Of a stretch of DNA of 64,000 nt, positions 37,863 through 47,426 are shown in pieces (position 1 is the stretch's first letter; each line of letters opens with the position of its first letter). Location of the stretch: contig CAYJPL010000006.1 in NCBI GenBank assembly GCA_964372125.1, positions 1-64,000 on the forward strand. Direction: 5' to 3'. This stretch comes from Tannockella sp964372125. GTDB lineage: Bacteria; Bacillota_I; Bacilli_A; Erysipelotrichales; Coprobacillaceae. A program made the position numbers and the translations under genes. The notes under the pieces were generated by a model, which did no database searches, was not told the DNA's origin, and saw only the letters and a program-made list of their open reading frames with translations.

Positions 37863-40034
37863 ATGAAAACATTAGTATTAGCAGAAAAACCATCAGTTGG
37901 TAAAGATATCGCAAAAGTACTGCGTTGTAATAAACAATTAAACGGAGCATTAGAAGGAGAAAAGTATATTGTTACATGGGCATTAGGACATTTAGTAACA
38001 CTAGCAGATCCAGAAGCATATGATAAAAGCTATAAAACATGGGATATGCAAGATTTGCCAATTATGCCAGAAAAAGTATCTTTAGTTGTTATCAAACAAA
38101 CATCAAAGCAATATAATGCTGTCAAAACACAATTGCTTAGAAAAGATGTCAAGGATATTATTATCGCAACGGATGCAGGACGTGAAGGTGAACTTGTAGC
38201 TAGATGGATTCTAGAAAAAGTACGTGTAAAAAAACCACTAAAGAGATTATGGATTTCATCAGTTACTAATAAGGCAATCAATGAGGGATTTAATCATTTA
38301 AAAAATGCCAATGAGTACTATTCACTATACCAAAGTGCGTACAGTAGAAGTATTGCTGACTGGTTTGTGGGAATTAATGCAACAAGAGCACTTACATGTA
38401 AATATAATGCTAAGTTATCATGTGGTAGAGTACAAACTCCTACACTTGCGATGGTTGATAAACTTGAAAAAGATATTGCTAGTTTTATTCCTAAAGAATA
38501 TTATGGAATGAAAGTTAAAGCGGATGATATTACATGGACATGGAAATCAAGTAAAAATGAAACATCGGTATTCAATGAAGAAATTATTTCCAAGGCAATA
38601 AGTGAAATAGGAAGTGATGCACTGACAATACAAGATATATCTAAAACAGATAAAAAAACCTTTGCACCGCAATTATATGATTTAACAGAATTACAGCGTG
38701 ATGCAAGTAAACTTTTTGGCTACTCACCAAAAGAGACATTAGACATTATGCAAGGGTTATATGAATATCATAAAGTATTAACGTATCCAAGAACAGATTC
38801 AAGATATCTAACAGATGATATTGTACCAACATTAAAGGAACGCTTGGATGCTTGTCTTGGTGGAGATTATGATGTGGCTATCAATAAAATATGTAAGAAT
38901 CCCATAAAGAAACAAGCTCACTTTGTAAATAATGCTAAGGTGAGTGATCACCATGCAATAATTCCCACAGAAGAACCTGCGATGTTTGGAGCATTCAATG
39001 TAAGTGAAGCAAGAATATATGACTTAGTAGTAAAAAGATTTTTAGCAGTTCTATTACCACCATATCAATATCAACAAACAACAATTCAAGCAACAATTAA
39101 TAAGCATCAATTCACTGCTAAAGGAAAAGTTGAGAAAGATATTGGATGGAAAGAGGTATACGGAAAAATAGCTGAAGACAGCCAAGATGACCAAGTTTTA
39201 CCAATACTTACGAAGAATCAAAAGTTATCTGTAAGTCAGATCGATAAAACATCTGGTAAGACTACGCCACCAGCTTATTTTACTGAGGCAACGCTTTTAT
39301 CAGCTATGGAAAATCCTACTAGATTCATGGAAAACACTACAAAACAACTAAGTGAAACCATTAAAGAAACGGGTGGCTTAGGAACTGTTGCGACAAGGGC
39401 TGATATTATTGAAAAATTGTTTAATAGTTTTCTTATTGAAAAACGAGGAAGCAATATCCATATAACCCAAAAAGGTAGACAACTACTTTCACTTGTACCA
39501 AATGACTTACGTCATCCAGAATTAACTGGTAAATGGGAGATGCAATTATCAAAGATTGCAAAAGGAAAATTACAATCAAGTAGCTTTGTTAAAGAGATAA
39601 AAGAGTACACAAAAACGATTGTAGATGAAATAAAAGACAGCCAGGCAGTATTTAAACATGATAATTTGACTAGTAAAAAATGCCCTGAATGCCAAAATTT
39701 CATGTTAGAAGTAAATGGTAAAAAAGGAAAAATGTTAGTTTGTTCAAATAGAGATTGTACTCATAGAGAGACGATTTCTCTAATCACAAATGCTAGATGT
39801 CCAAATTGTCATAAAAAGCTAGAATTAGTAGGTCCTAAAGAAAAACAAATGTTTATATGTAAAACATGTGGACATCGACAAGGAATGGAAGCATTTAAAA
39901 AAGAAAGAGAAACAAAAAAGAATAATGCAAATAAATCGGATGTAAAAAAATACATGAAACAACAACAAAATACAAAAAATAATGTCGAAGATTCACCATT
40001 TGCAGCACTACTTGCATTGAAGAAAGACTTATAA
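37863..40034 (+). CDS. topB: DNA topoisomerase III
   Basis: This is a type IA topoisomerase that relaxes and decatenates DNA through a transient 5'-phosphotyrosine link. The 723-residue protein has the TOPRIM domain (LAEKPSVGKDIAKVL, then TDAGREGELVARWI). The active-site tyrosine lies in LTYPRTDSRYL near residue 308. The C-terminal region holds two zinc-ribbon Cys4 units (CPECQNF...CSNRDC and CPNCHKK...CKTC). GAGGT precedes ATG 37863. It is probably a single-gene unit. Confidence 0.95.
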   Translation: MKTLVLAEKPSVGKDIAKVLRCNKQLNGALEGEKYIVTWALGHLVTLADPEAYDKSYKTWDMQDLPIMPEKVSLVVIKQTSKQYNAVKTQLLRKDVKDIIIATDAGREGELVARWILEKVRVKKPLKRLWISSVTNKAINEGFNHLKNANEYYSLYQSAYSRSIADWFVGINATRALTCKYNAKLSCGRVQTPTLAMVDKLEKDIASFIPKEYYGMKVKADDITWTWKSSKNETSVFNEEIISKAISEIGSDALTIQDISKTDKKTFAPQLYDLTELQRDASKLFGYSPKETLDIMQGLYEYHKVLTYPRTDSRYLTDDIVPTLKERLDACLGGDYDVAINKICKNPIKKQAHFVNNAKVSDHHAIIPTEEPAMFGAFNVSEARIYDLVVKRFLAVLLPPYQYQQTTIQATINKHQFTAKGKVEKDIGWKEVYGKIAEDSQDDQVLPILTKNQKLSVSQIDKTSGKTTPPAYFTEATLLSAMENPTRFMENTTKQLSETIKETGGLGTVATRADIIEKLFNSFLIEKRGSNIHITQKGRQLLSLVPNDLRHPELTGKWEMQLSKIAKGKLQSSSFVKEIKEYTKTIVDEIKDSQAVFKHDNLTSKKCPECQNFMLEVNGKKGKMLVCSNRDCTHRETISLITNARCPNCHKKLELVGPKEKQMFICKTCGHRQGMEAFKKERETKKNNANKSDVKKYMKQQQNTKNNVEDSPFAALLALKKDL

Positions 40035-40058
40035 TTGCTAAAAATAACGATATGTAGA

Positions 40059-40100
40059 AAAGGGGATGTGGTCTTTAATAGAGGGATATTCCTTTTTTTT
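40059..40100 (+). terminator. Probable terminator after topB
   Basis: AAAAGGGG can pair with TTCCTTTT (two G-T pairs), followed by a T-run. The stem is short with a long loop. Confidence 0.5.
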
Positions 40101-40171
40101 ATTCATATGTATTTACTGAAATTTACATGTGCATAAATGAAATTTTGTATAATGTAAGCACTTAAATATAG

Positions 40172-40187
40172 ATAAAAGCGTTTTTAT
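40172..40187. promoter_or_regulatory. Possible operator or cre upstream of LacI-type gene
   Basis: ATAAAA-GCGT-TTTTAT is an imperfectly spaced palindrome containing AAAGCGTTTTT, resembling the GAAAACGTTTTC sites of this locus. It lies just upstream of the extended -10 TGCTAAAAT (40189-40197). Autoregulation or CcpA control is plausible. Confidence 0.4.
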
Positions 40188-40188
40188 G

Positions 40189-40197
40189 TGCTAAAAT
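40189..40197 (+). promoter_or_regulatory. Extended -10 of LacI-type regulator gene
   Basis: TGCTAAAAT is an extended -10 about 30 bases upstream of the start. An alternative -10 (TATAAT, 40148-40153) lies further upstream. Confidence 0.4.
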
Positions 40198-40227
40198 ATA
40201 CAAAATGATTACATAAAGGAGGATATG

Positions 40228-41217
40228 ATGGTAACAATCAATGATGTTGCAAGAAAAGCAGGTGTTTCAGTTTCAACAGTATCGAGGGTACTTAGAGATT
40301 ATCCAAATATTAGTGCAATGACAAAACAAAAAGTACTTGATGCAGTTGAGGAGCTAAACTATGTGCCAAATGCTATTGCCTCTGCATTATCCTCAAAAAA
40401 ATTTGATAGAGTTGCAATTTGGGTTAACGTAAATGACTCACGACAAGCAATTGACGAAATTAATATGCAATATATTTTTGGAGCTTTCTCCAAGGCTCAA
40501 GAAATTAATATGAATTTATTTCCAGTATTTTCACAAATGTTGGGCGAGGCTAGTACTAGTGAATTAATACGTTACTTTAAATCAGAAGGAATTACTGGAA
40601 TTATTATTTATGGGCTAAATAAACATAATCAAAATTTAATTGATTTAATTGACAAGAAAATATTTAAAATTGTTGTCGTCGATGCACCAAATGTTAATGA
40701 GAACACTTCATCTGTAACGGTTAATCATTATACTGGACAATATGAGGTGGCAAAAAAATTAATAAAAGACCACAAACATAAAGAATTACTTTACCTTGCC
40801 GGTAAAGAAGATGGGTATGTTACAGATATGCGTTTAGAAGGAATGAAAAGGTTACAACAGGAAGCAAAATTCAATATGAATGTTCAATATGCAGATTTTA
40901 GTGAAAAAAAAGCTAGAGAATTTACTTTTAAGTATGGCGAAAAATCAAATGTGATTGTATGTGCTTCGGACTTAATGGCTATTGGAGCTAAAAATGCACT
41001 TAAAGAAATGAATATATTCAGACCTGTTTGTGGCTATGATGGAATTACATTAATGGGTTATGATGGTGAAGGTATGTATACCGTGAAGCAAGACTTTAAA
41101 TATGTATCCCAGGCAGCAATATACGAAATGCATCAACTTTTAAATGAAGGCATCGGAAGAAGCGTTTTATTGGATTTTGAAATCACGCAGTTACATTATG
41201 AAGATATTATTGTTTAA
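40228..41217 (+). CDS. LacI-family transcriptional regulator (MalR-like)
   Basis: This is a sugar-responsive repressor of 329 residues, probably of the maltodextrin genes. ATG 40228 is preferred over ATG 40225 because AAAGGAGG (40216-40223) would otherwise be too close. The N-terminal LacI helix-turn-helix is TINDVARKAGVSVSTVSRVLR, followed by the hinge (NYVPNAIASALSS). A periplasmic-binding-protein-like sugar domain fills the rest, with LMGYDG near the end. GAAAACGTTTTC palindromes, the form bound by LacI-type regulators with this recognition helix class, occur at several promoters downstream. CcpA binds similar sites, so direct assignment is inference. Confidence 0.9.
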   Translation: MVTINDVARKAGVSVSTVSRVLRDYPNISAMTKQKVLDAVEELNYVPNAIASALSSKKFDRVAIWVNVNDSRQAIDEINMQYIFGAFSKAQEINMNLFPVFSQMLGEASTSELIRYFKSEGITGIIIYGLNKHNQNLIDLIDKKIFKIVVVDAPNVNENTSSVTVNHYTGQYEVAKKLIKDHKHKELLYLAGKEDGYVTDMRLEGMKRLQQEAKFNMNVQYADFSEKKAREFTFKYGEKSNVIVCASDLMAIGAKNALKEMNIFRPVCGYDGITLMGYDGEGMYTVKQDFKYVSQAAIYEMHQLLNEGIGRSVLLDFEITQLHYEDIIV

Positions 41218-41250
41218 AAAAAAGATTGTCTCTGTAGAGGCAATCTTTTT
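41216..41250. terminator. Bidirectional terminator between LacI-type and MATE genes
   Basis: AAAAAGATTGTCTC pairs with GAGGCAATCTTTTT (one G-T pair) around TGTA. T-rich tails lie on both strands, serving the convergent genes. Confidence 0.92.
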
Positions 41251-42604
41251 ATACATTACTATTATAGGTGAGTTGTAATTTTTTATTTTTCCTGATGTAT
41301 CCCAGGTAACGAAGTGTAAATAGTGTTGAGGCAACAATCCACGCCAGTGGTGAAGACAAACATAAGCCAGTAAACCCTAGTGATACAGGCAAGAATGTAG
41401 CGACTATAAAACGTACTACTAGCTCAATAATACTAACGATTAAACAATACATTGTGATACCTAGTCCTTGTAAAGCTTGGCGAATAATAAATAGTACAGA
41501 CAGAAAGAATAAAAAGGGCATTAGGTAGGATACATATTGATTTGCGAGTTTAACAATCTCGGTATTTCCTGGGTCAGTAAATAAAAGTATAAAGCTATTT
41601 TTAAATGTTAAGCAAACAAATGTAGTTGCAATTGCAAGAATACCAGAAAGTAACAATGACTGATTCGTTCCTAAAATAATACGATCAAATCTCTTAGCAC
41701 CAATATTATGAGCACAATATGTTGATACAGCTGCTCCAATAGCAGGGAAAATTAATGTAGCAAACTGCTCTATTTTATTAACAATAGAAATTGCGGCAAT
41801 TGCGGAAGTTCCAAACTCATTAATAGCACTTTGAACTGCTACAAAACCAATAGATATAACGGAAAACTGAAATGCCATTGGAAGAGAAGTCTTTAAATGT
41901 AATGCATACTCTTTTTTATCAAAAATGAAATCACTTTTAGTAATATGTAAAAGAGGCTGTTTTTTGACAATATAAATAATGCAAAGTACTGCTGAAATTG
42001 CTTGGGCTAGAACAGTAGCCAGTGCAACTCCTGAAACTCCCATTGGAATTATAATGGTAAAAAGTAAATCAAAAATAATGTTTAAAATTGATGAAACAAT
42101 CAAAAAATATAGCGGAGTTCTACTATCTCCTAATGAACGAATAATATTTGCGCCAGCATTGTACGTAGTGCTTGTAATCGCACCTAAATAAATAATTAAT
42201 ACATAATTATAGGCTAAATCAATAATTTCAGCTGGTGTATTGATTAGTAGCAGTAAGGGTCTTGTCGCAAAGATACCTATTAGCATAAAAAATATTGTTG
42301 TAATAACACTAATTACAATACTTGTTGCAAACGATTTTTTCAGTCCTGAATAGTCTTTAGCACCATATCTTTGACTACTTATAACACTACAACCAGTAGT
42401 AATACCTCCTGCAAAGCCAAGAATAAGAAATACCAACGAACCGACACTACCTACGGCAGCTAAAGCCTCGGGACTTACAAAACGTCCAACTACTATACTG
42501 TCTACTACGTTATATAATAATTGGAATATGCTACCAATAAATATGGGTAATGAAAAAACTAAAATTTTTTTAATTGGTGAACCCATTGTAAAATCGATAT
42601 TCAT
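41249..42604 (-). CDS. MATE family efflux transporter
   Basis: This 451-residue integral membrane protein has about 12 predicted helices in two homologous halves. It begins with the typical MATE N-terminus (GSPIKKILVFSLPIFIGSIFQLLYNVVDSIVVGRF) and contains GCSVISSQRYGAKD. Such proteins export cationic compounds in exchange for sodium or protons. A strong ribosome-binding site (GAGAGGGG) precedes the start on the minus strand. It runs opposite to its neighbours, and no link to maltodextrin use is visible. The substrate is unknown. Confidence 0.93.
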   Translation of the reverse strand: MNIDFTMGSPIKKILVFSLPIFIGSIFQLLYNVVDSIVVGRFVSPEALAAVGSVGSLVFLILGFAGGITTGCSVISSQRYGAKDYSGLKKSFATSIVISVITTIFFMLIGIFATRPLLLLINTPAEIIDLAYNYVLIIYLGAITSTTYNAGANIIRSLGDSRTPLYFLIVSSILNIIFDLLFTIIIPMGVSGVALATVLAQAISAVLCIIYIVKKQPLLHITKSDFIFDKKEYALHLKTSLPMAFQFSVISIGFVAVQSAINEFGTSAIAAISIVNKIEQFATLIFPAIGAAVSTYCAHNIGAKRFDRIILGTNQSLLLSGILAIATTFVCLTFKNSFILLFTDPGNTEIVKLANQYVSYLMPFLFFLSVLFIIRQALQGLGITMYCLIVSIIELVVRFIVATFLPVSLGFTGLCLSSPLAWIVASTLFTLRYLGYIRKNKKLQLTYNSNV

Positions 42605-42701
42605 AAATTACCCCTCTCAATAATTTTGTTACTTTATTATAACAAAGCAAATTCAAATAACAATATGAAACACGTGTATTTGAGTAATTTGAAAGAAATA
42701 T

Positions 42702-42730
42702 TTGAAAACGTTTTCCGTGGATGGTAAAAT
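42702..42730 (+). promoter_or_regulatory. Promoter of NodB-type deacetylase with operator on -35
   Basis: TTGAAA (42702-42707) and TAAAAT (42725-42730) are 17 bases apart. The GAAAACGTTTTC palindrome at 42704-42715 overlaps the -35, so binding would block transcription. Confidence 0.7.
42704..42715. promoter_or_regulatory. GAAAACGTTTTC operator (LacI-type or cre)
   Basis: This is a perfect 12-bp palindrome on the deacetylase promoter. The same sequence recurs before the glycogen phosphorylase gene and, slightly changed, before the ABC importer genes. Confidence 0.75.
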
Positions 42731-42768
42731 AAATACAAATTAATAGGAGAAAGAAGATAAATAATATC

Positions 42769-43491
42769 ATGAAAAAGACATTTTCAAACGGATACAGTAA
42801 AGCAATCACTTTTAGCTATGATGATGGAGTGCAACAAGACAAAAAATTAGTAAAGATATTTAATCGATTTGGGATAAAAGCAACATTTAACATTAATTAC
42901 GGATTACTAGATGAAAAGACATTTTGGACTACTAAAAATACAAAAGTACAGCGTATAGAAAAAAAGGAATTGATAAATTTGTATAAAGGTCATGAAATCG
43001 CAAATCATGGCTTACTTCACCCGGCTATATGTGATGAAGAAGAAACCGAAAAACATCGACTTATTGTTGGGGGAAAAAGTAAACTTGAAGAATTATTGAA
43101 TTATGAAGTAAAAGGAATGGCATATCCTTTTGGAAAAGTTGATGAAAGCATGATTAAGATAATGAAGTCTAATAATATCGTCTATGGACGCGTTGCTAGT
43201 GATAGCAAATGTTTTACACTACCAACAGATGTCTATCGTTGGAAGCCAACAGTACACCACAATGATCCTGAAATCTTTGATATTATTACTAATTTTTTAG
43301 AAACAGACTTTGAAGAAATATCACTGTTGTATATATGGGGGCATAGTTATGAATTCGATGTTGATAAAAATTGGCATCATCTTGAAAATATATGTAAACA
43401 AATAAGTAGACACAAAGATATTTGGTACTGTACAAATATCGAAATCATTGATGAACTTAAAAACATTGAAAAACACCAAAAAAAGATGTGA
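42769..43491 (+). CDS. NodB-type polysaccharide deacetylase, no signal peptide
   Basis: The 240-residue protein is a carbohydrate esterase family 4 / NodB-fold protein. The metal-binding elements are SYDDG near residue 17 and NHGLLHP near residue 82, with AYPFG further on and a WGHSYE motif in place of the usual late His motif. It has no signal peptide or membrane helix, so it would act in the cytoplasm, unlike most peptidoglycan or chitin deacetylases. The only GGAG (42744) is 21 bases before the ATG, unusually far, and no other start is available. Its promoter carries the same operator as the maltodextrin genes. The substrate is unknown; an intracellular acetylated oligosaccharide is a possibility. 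Confidence 0.82.
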   Translation: MKKTFSNGYSKAITFSYDDGVQQDKKLVKIFNRFGIKATFNINYGLLDEKTFWTTKNTKVQRIEKKELINLYKGHEIANHGLLHPAICDEEETEKHRLIVGGKSKLEELLNYEVKGMAYPFGKVDESMIKIMKSNNIVYGRVASDSKCFTLPTDVYRWKPTVHHNDPEIFDIITNFLETDFEEISLLYIWGHSYEFDVDKNWHHLENICKQISRHKDIWYCTNIEIIDELKNIEKHQKKM

Positions 43492-43575
43492 AAATATTCG
43501 TATTTCGCATAAAAGATAGCAGACTATAAGTAATAAAGTGAACACAATTAATTAGATATTCAATTTACACCAAAG

Positions 43576-43587
43576 GAAAACGTTTTA
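43576..43587. promoter_or_regulatory. GAAAACGTTTTA operator, upstream site for glgP
   Basis: One mismatch from GAAAACGTTTTC. It is centred 46 bp upstream of a second, perfect site, a spacing that would allow looping or cooperative binding. Confidence 0.65.
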
Positions 43588-43617
43588 ATTTTTTTTTGAA
43601 AAATGTGTGTTTTGACT

Positions 43618-43645
43618 TGCGGAAAACGTTTTCTTGTGGTAGTCT
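43618..43645 (+). promoter_or_regulatory. Promoter of glycogen phosphorylase operon
   Basis: TTGCGG (43618-43623) and TAGTCT (43640-43645, preceded by TGG) are 16 bases apart. The perfect operator at 43622-43633 lies between them. The core elements are weak matches. Confidence 0.45.
43622..43633. promoter_or_regulatory. GAAAACGTTTTC operator, promoter-proximal site for glgP
   Basis: A perfect 12-bp palindrome in the promoter region, 36 bases before the glgP start. Confidence 0.75.
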
Positions 43646-43668
43646 ACAGTTGATAGGAGATTAATAAC

Positions 43669-45930
43669 ATGGAAAAAATATTACAAACAATTATGAATTA
43701 TAGATATCAAAAAGACATTAAAGATTGTAGCGATGCAGAGTTATATTATGGATTATTGGATTATGTAAAAAAAGAGTTAGAAGGAAAAGCAAGAAATAAA
43801 AGTGATAAAAAACTTTACTATGTTTCTGCAGAGTTTTTAATTGGGAAACTATTATCAAATAATTTAATTAACTTAGGAATTTATGAAGAAGTAAATCAAG
43901 TGTTTGCGAAGTATGGTAAAACACTTGCAAATATTGAAGAAGTGGAACCAGAACCATCTCTTGGGAATGGTGGACTTGGAAGACTTGCAGCATGTTTCCT
44001 AGACTCAATTGCAACATTAGGGTTAGAAGGAGATGGAATTGGTTTAAATTATCATCTAGGATTATTCAAACAAAAATTTGAAAATAATTTACAAAAAGAA
44101 ATACCAAATGAATGGATTGAAAATGAAGGTTGGTTAGTAAAACAAAAAGAAACATTTACAGTACCATTTAAAGACTTTTCATTAAAATCAGTATTATATG
44201 ATATTGATGTAATTGGATACCAAAGTGGTGTTAATAAGTTACATCTATTTGATATTGAAGGTTTAGATGAATCATTGGTAGAAGAAGGTATTACGTTTGA
44301 TCAAAAAAATATTCAAAAAAATCTTACATTATTTCTATACCCAGACGATTCGACAAGTGAAGGACACCTACTTCGTATTTATCAACAATATTTCATGGTA
44401 AGTAATGGAGCACAATATATTTTACAAGATGTTAAAAATCAAGGGTTAGATATTACAAAATTAGATGAATATGTAACAATCCAAATCAATGATACACATC
44501 CTTCATTAATCATACCAGAATTAATTCGTTTATTAATGGAAGAAGGAATCCACTTACATCAAGCAATTGAAATCGTGAGAAAAACTTGTGCATATACGAA
44601 CCATACAATTTTAGCAGAAGCATTAGAAAAATGGCCAATGTCATATTTACAAGAAGTTGTACCACACTTAGTAACAATTATTGAAGCATTAGATTTATAT
44701 GTAAGAATGAAGCATAGCGATGAAGCTGTACAAATCATTGATAAAGACAATCGTGTACACATGGCGCATATGGATATTCATTTTGGATATAGTGTAAATG
44801 GAGTTGCTGCATTACATACAGAAATCTTAAAAGATACAGAATTAAATGCTTTTTATAAAATTTATCCAGAACGCTTTAACAACAAAACAAATGGGATTAC
44901 TTTTAGAAGATGGTTGATGCACTGTAATCATGAATTAACGGCTTTCCTTGATAAAATAATTGGTGAAGGATACAAAAAAGATGCTAATGAATTAGAAAAA
45001 TTATTAGCTTTCAAAAATGACCAAGCAGTTTTAACAGCGTTAGATGAAATCAAACAAGTTAAAAAGACACAACTAAAGGATTATTTAAAAGAAATTCAAG
45101 GAATTGAGATTGATGATCATTCAATCTATGATATTCAAATCAAAAGATTACATGAATACAAAAGACAACAAATGAATGCCTTGTATATTATCTATAAATA
45201 CCTAGAAATCAAAAAAGGTAATGTTCCAACAAGACCATTAACATTCATTTTCGGGGCCAAAGCAGCACCAGCATATACAATTGCAAAAGATATTATTCAT
45301 TTACTATTATGTTTACAACAAATCATCGAAGCTGATGCAACTGTAGCAAAACATATAAAATTAGTAGTTATAGAAAATTATAATGTATCAAAAGCAGAAA
45401 AACTAATTCCGGCATGTGATGTGTCTGAACAAATTTCATTAGCAAGTAAAGAAGCAAGTGGTACAGGAAATATGAAGTTCATGTTAAATGGAGCCATCAC
45501 TCTTGGAACTGCTGATGGAGCAAATGTTGAAATTGGAGAATTAGTAGGGTCAGAAAACATTTATACATTTGGTAAAACAAGTGAAGAAGTAATTGAACTA
45601 TATAAAACAGAAGGATATGTAGCAAAAGAATACTATACAGAAGATAAAAAAATCAAAGAGATGATTGATTTTATTACAAGTAAAGAGGTTCTTGCAGTGG
45701 GAAATGTGGAAAACTTAGAAAGACTGCAAAATGAATTAATTAATAAAGATTGGTTTATGACATTATTGGATGTAAAAGATTACATTAGTAAAAAAGAGGA
45801 AGTGTTTGCTGACTACGAAGATAGACAAAAATGGTTAAAAATGTCTTTAGTTAATACAGCAAAAGCTGGCTTCTTTACAAGTGATCGTACAATTGCACAA
45901 TATAATAATGATGTTTGGAAATTAAAATAA
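43669..45930 (+). CDS. glgP: Glycogen/maltodextrin phosphorylase
   Basis: This PLP enzyme (GT35) cleaves terminal alpha-1,4 bonds of glycogen or maltodextrin with phosphate, giving glucose-1-phosphate. The 753-residue protein has the family signatures EPEPSLGNGGLGRLAACF, QINDTHPSL and EASGTGNMKFMLNGA, in which Lys near 603 binds PLP, followed by GTADGANVEI. ATAGGAG precedes ATG 43669. malQ and the GH13_20 gene follow at 18 and 11 bases, forming an operon behind two GAAAACGTTTTC-type sites. The lineage places it near MalP/GlgP enzymes without the long regulatory N-terminus. Confidence 0.96.
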   Translation: MEKILQTIMNYRYQKDIKDCSDAELYYGLLDYVKKELEGKARNKSDKKLYYVSAEFLIGKLLSNNLINLGIYEEVNQVFAKYGKTLANIEEVEPEPSLGNGGLGRLAACFLDSIATLGLEGDGIGLNYHLGLFKQKFENNLQKEIPNEWIENEGWLVKQKETFTVPFKDFSLKSVLYDIDVIGYQSGVNKLHLFDIEGLDESLVEEGITFDQKNIQKNLTLFLYPDDSTSEGHLLRIYQQYFMVSNGAQYILQDVKNQGLDITKLDEYVTIQINDTHPSLIIPELIRLLMEEGIHLHQAIEIVRKTCAYTNHTILAEALEKWPMSYLQEVVPHLVTIIEALDLYVRMKHSDEAVQIIDKDNRVHMAHMDIHFGYSVNGVAALHTEILKDTELNAFYKIYPERFNNKTNGITFRRWLMHCNHELTAFLDKIIGEGYKKDANELEKLLAFKNDQAVLTALDEIKQVKKTQLKDYLKEIQGIEIDDHSIYDIQIKRLHEYKRQQMNALYIIYKYLEIKKGNVPTRPLTFIFGAKAAPAYTIAKDIIHLLLCLQQIIEADATVAKHIKLVVIENYNVSKAEKLIPACDVSEQISLASKEASGTGNMKFMLNGAITLGTADGANVEIGELVGSENIYTFGKTSEEVIELYKTEGYVAKEYYTEDKKIKEMIDFITSKEVLAVGNVENLERLQNELINKDWFMTLLDVKDYISKKEEVFADYEDRQKWLKMSLVNTAKAGFFTSDRTIAQYNNDVWKLK

Positions 45931-45948
45931 GAAATAGAGGGAAAAAAA

Positions 45949-47415
45949 ATGAGACAGGTTGGTATACTAGCACCTATTTCATCACTACCTGGAAAGTATC
46001 ACATTGGAGATTTTGGTAAATCTGCGTATCAGTTTGTTGATAAGCTAGAAAAAAATCAATTAAAACTATGGCAAATATTACCATTGAATCCGGTTGGATA
46101 TGGAAATTCTCCATATCAGCCGTATTCATCTTATGCAGGTGATGAAATATATATCGCAATCGATGAATTAATAAAATCAAATTTATTATCAAAAGAAGAA
46201 GTAACAGACAAGGCAGTATATGGTAGCACCGTAGACTATGAGGCAGCAAGAAAAATCAAATCGCGCTACCTAAAATTAGCATTTTCAAGAATTCATGCTA
46301 ATGCTAGGCTCACAAAAGAAATGAACAATTTTGTTTTGAAAAATAAGTGGGTAGAAATATATGCAACATTTATAACACTAAAAAAGGCAAATGACCTACA
46401 ATGTTGGTTAGATTGGCCAAAAGCACAAAAAGCATGGATTGACAACAAAGAATATGATTTAACAAAACATCAAAATGCGATAGAATATGAAAAGTTTGTG
46501 CAATTCATATTCTATAAACAGTGGTTCAAACTTAAGGAATATGCAAATAAAAAAGATGTGCAAATTCTTGGAGATATTCCTATTTATGTTGGAATTGATT
46601 CAGCGGATGTATGGCAAAGTAAAGAATGCTTCTTACTTGATGATAAATCACATCCAACATTCATCGCGGGTGTACCGCCTGATTACTTTAGTGAAACTGG
46701 ACAAAGATGGGGAAACCCACTATATGACTGGAAGTATCTAGAAAAAAACAACTTTGATTTTTGGATTGAACGTTTAACATGGAGTAATGAAATTTATGAT
46801 ATTGTACGTATTGATCATTTTAGAGCGTTTGATACATACTGGAAAATACCAGCAAGTTGTCCAACTGCAATAGAAGGAGAATGGGTTGAAGCGCCTGGTT
46901 ATGCATTATTTGACAAAATTTATGAGGTTATGCCAGATATTAAAATTGTTGCTGAAGACCTAGGTGATCTTAGACCAGAAGTATTAGAGTTAAGAGATCA
47001 CTATGATTTAAGCGGTATGAAAATCATCCAGTTTGAATTAGATCCAAATGAAACCAATAATGATTTTAAAGAAAAGAAAAACACTATAGTGTATACAGGG
47101 ACACACGACAACCAAACAATTGTTGGGTGGTACAATGCTCTAACAAATAATGAAAGAAGAAAAATCAGAAAACAATTCTCAAATTATAGTGAGGGTAGAA
47201 TTACAAATCGAATTATACACTCATGCATGGATAGTGTTGCTGATCTAGTTGTATTACCAGTTCAAGACATCTTAGGTCTTGATGATGTTGCTAGACTTAA
47301 CACTCCTGGAACTATTGGAACTCCAAACTGGGAATGGAAGTTGGTAGATTTTGCACATTTTAATAAAAAAATGAAATATATTCATGAATTAATGATTGAA
47401 ACAAAACGTGTCTAG
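45949..47415 (+). CDS. malQ: 4-alpha-glucanotransferase (amylomaltase)
   Basis: MalQ (GH77) transfers alpha-1,4-glucan segments between chains, releasing glucose and converting short maltodextrins to longer ones usable by phosphorylase. The 488-residue protein has VRIDHFRAF (nucleophile Asp), VAEDLG (acid/base Glu) and TGTHDNQT. The N-terminal GILAPISSLPGKYHIGDFG is typical. GAGGG precedes ATG. Functionally it pairs with the preceding phosphorylase. Confidence 0.97.
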   Translation: MRQVGILAPISSLPGKYHIGDFGKSAYQFVDKLEKNQLKLWQILPLNPVGYGNSPYQPYSSYAGDEIYIAIDELIKSNLLSKEEVTDKAVYGSTVDYEAARKIKSRYLKLAFSRIHANARLTKEMNNFVLKNKWVEIYATFITLKKANDLQCWLDWPKAQKAWIDNKEYDLTKHQNAIEYEKFVQFIFYKQWFKLKEYANKKDVQILGDIPIYVGIDSADVWQSKECFLLDDKSHPTFIAGVPPDYFSETGQRWGNPLYDWKYLEKNNFDFWIERLTWSNEIYDIVRIDHFRAFDTYWKIPASCPTAIEGEWVEAPGYALFDKIYEVMPDIKIVAEDLGDLRPEVLELRDHYDLSGMKIIQFELDPNETNNDFKEKKNTIVYTGTHDNQTIVGWYNALTNNERRKIRKQFSNYSEGRITNRIIHSCMDSVADLVVLPVQDILGLDDVARLNTPGTIGTPNWEWKLVDFAHFNKKMKYIHELMIETKRV

Positions 47416-47426
47416 GAGGATATATT

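Noticed and set aside
42664..42683. ACACGTGT core resembling parS
   Set aside because: parS needs TGTTTCACGTGAAACA; here the bases next to CACGTG are A and T in the wrong places and the flanks do not match. ParB and Noc sites were not found by eye elsewhere either.
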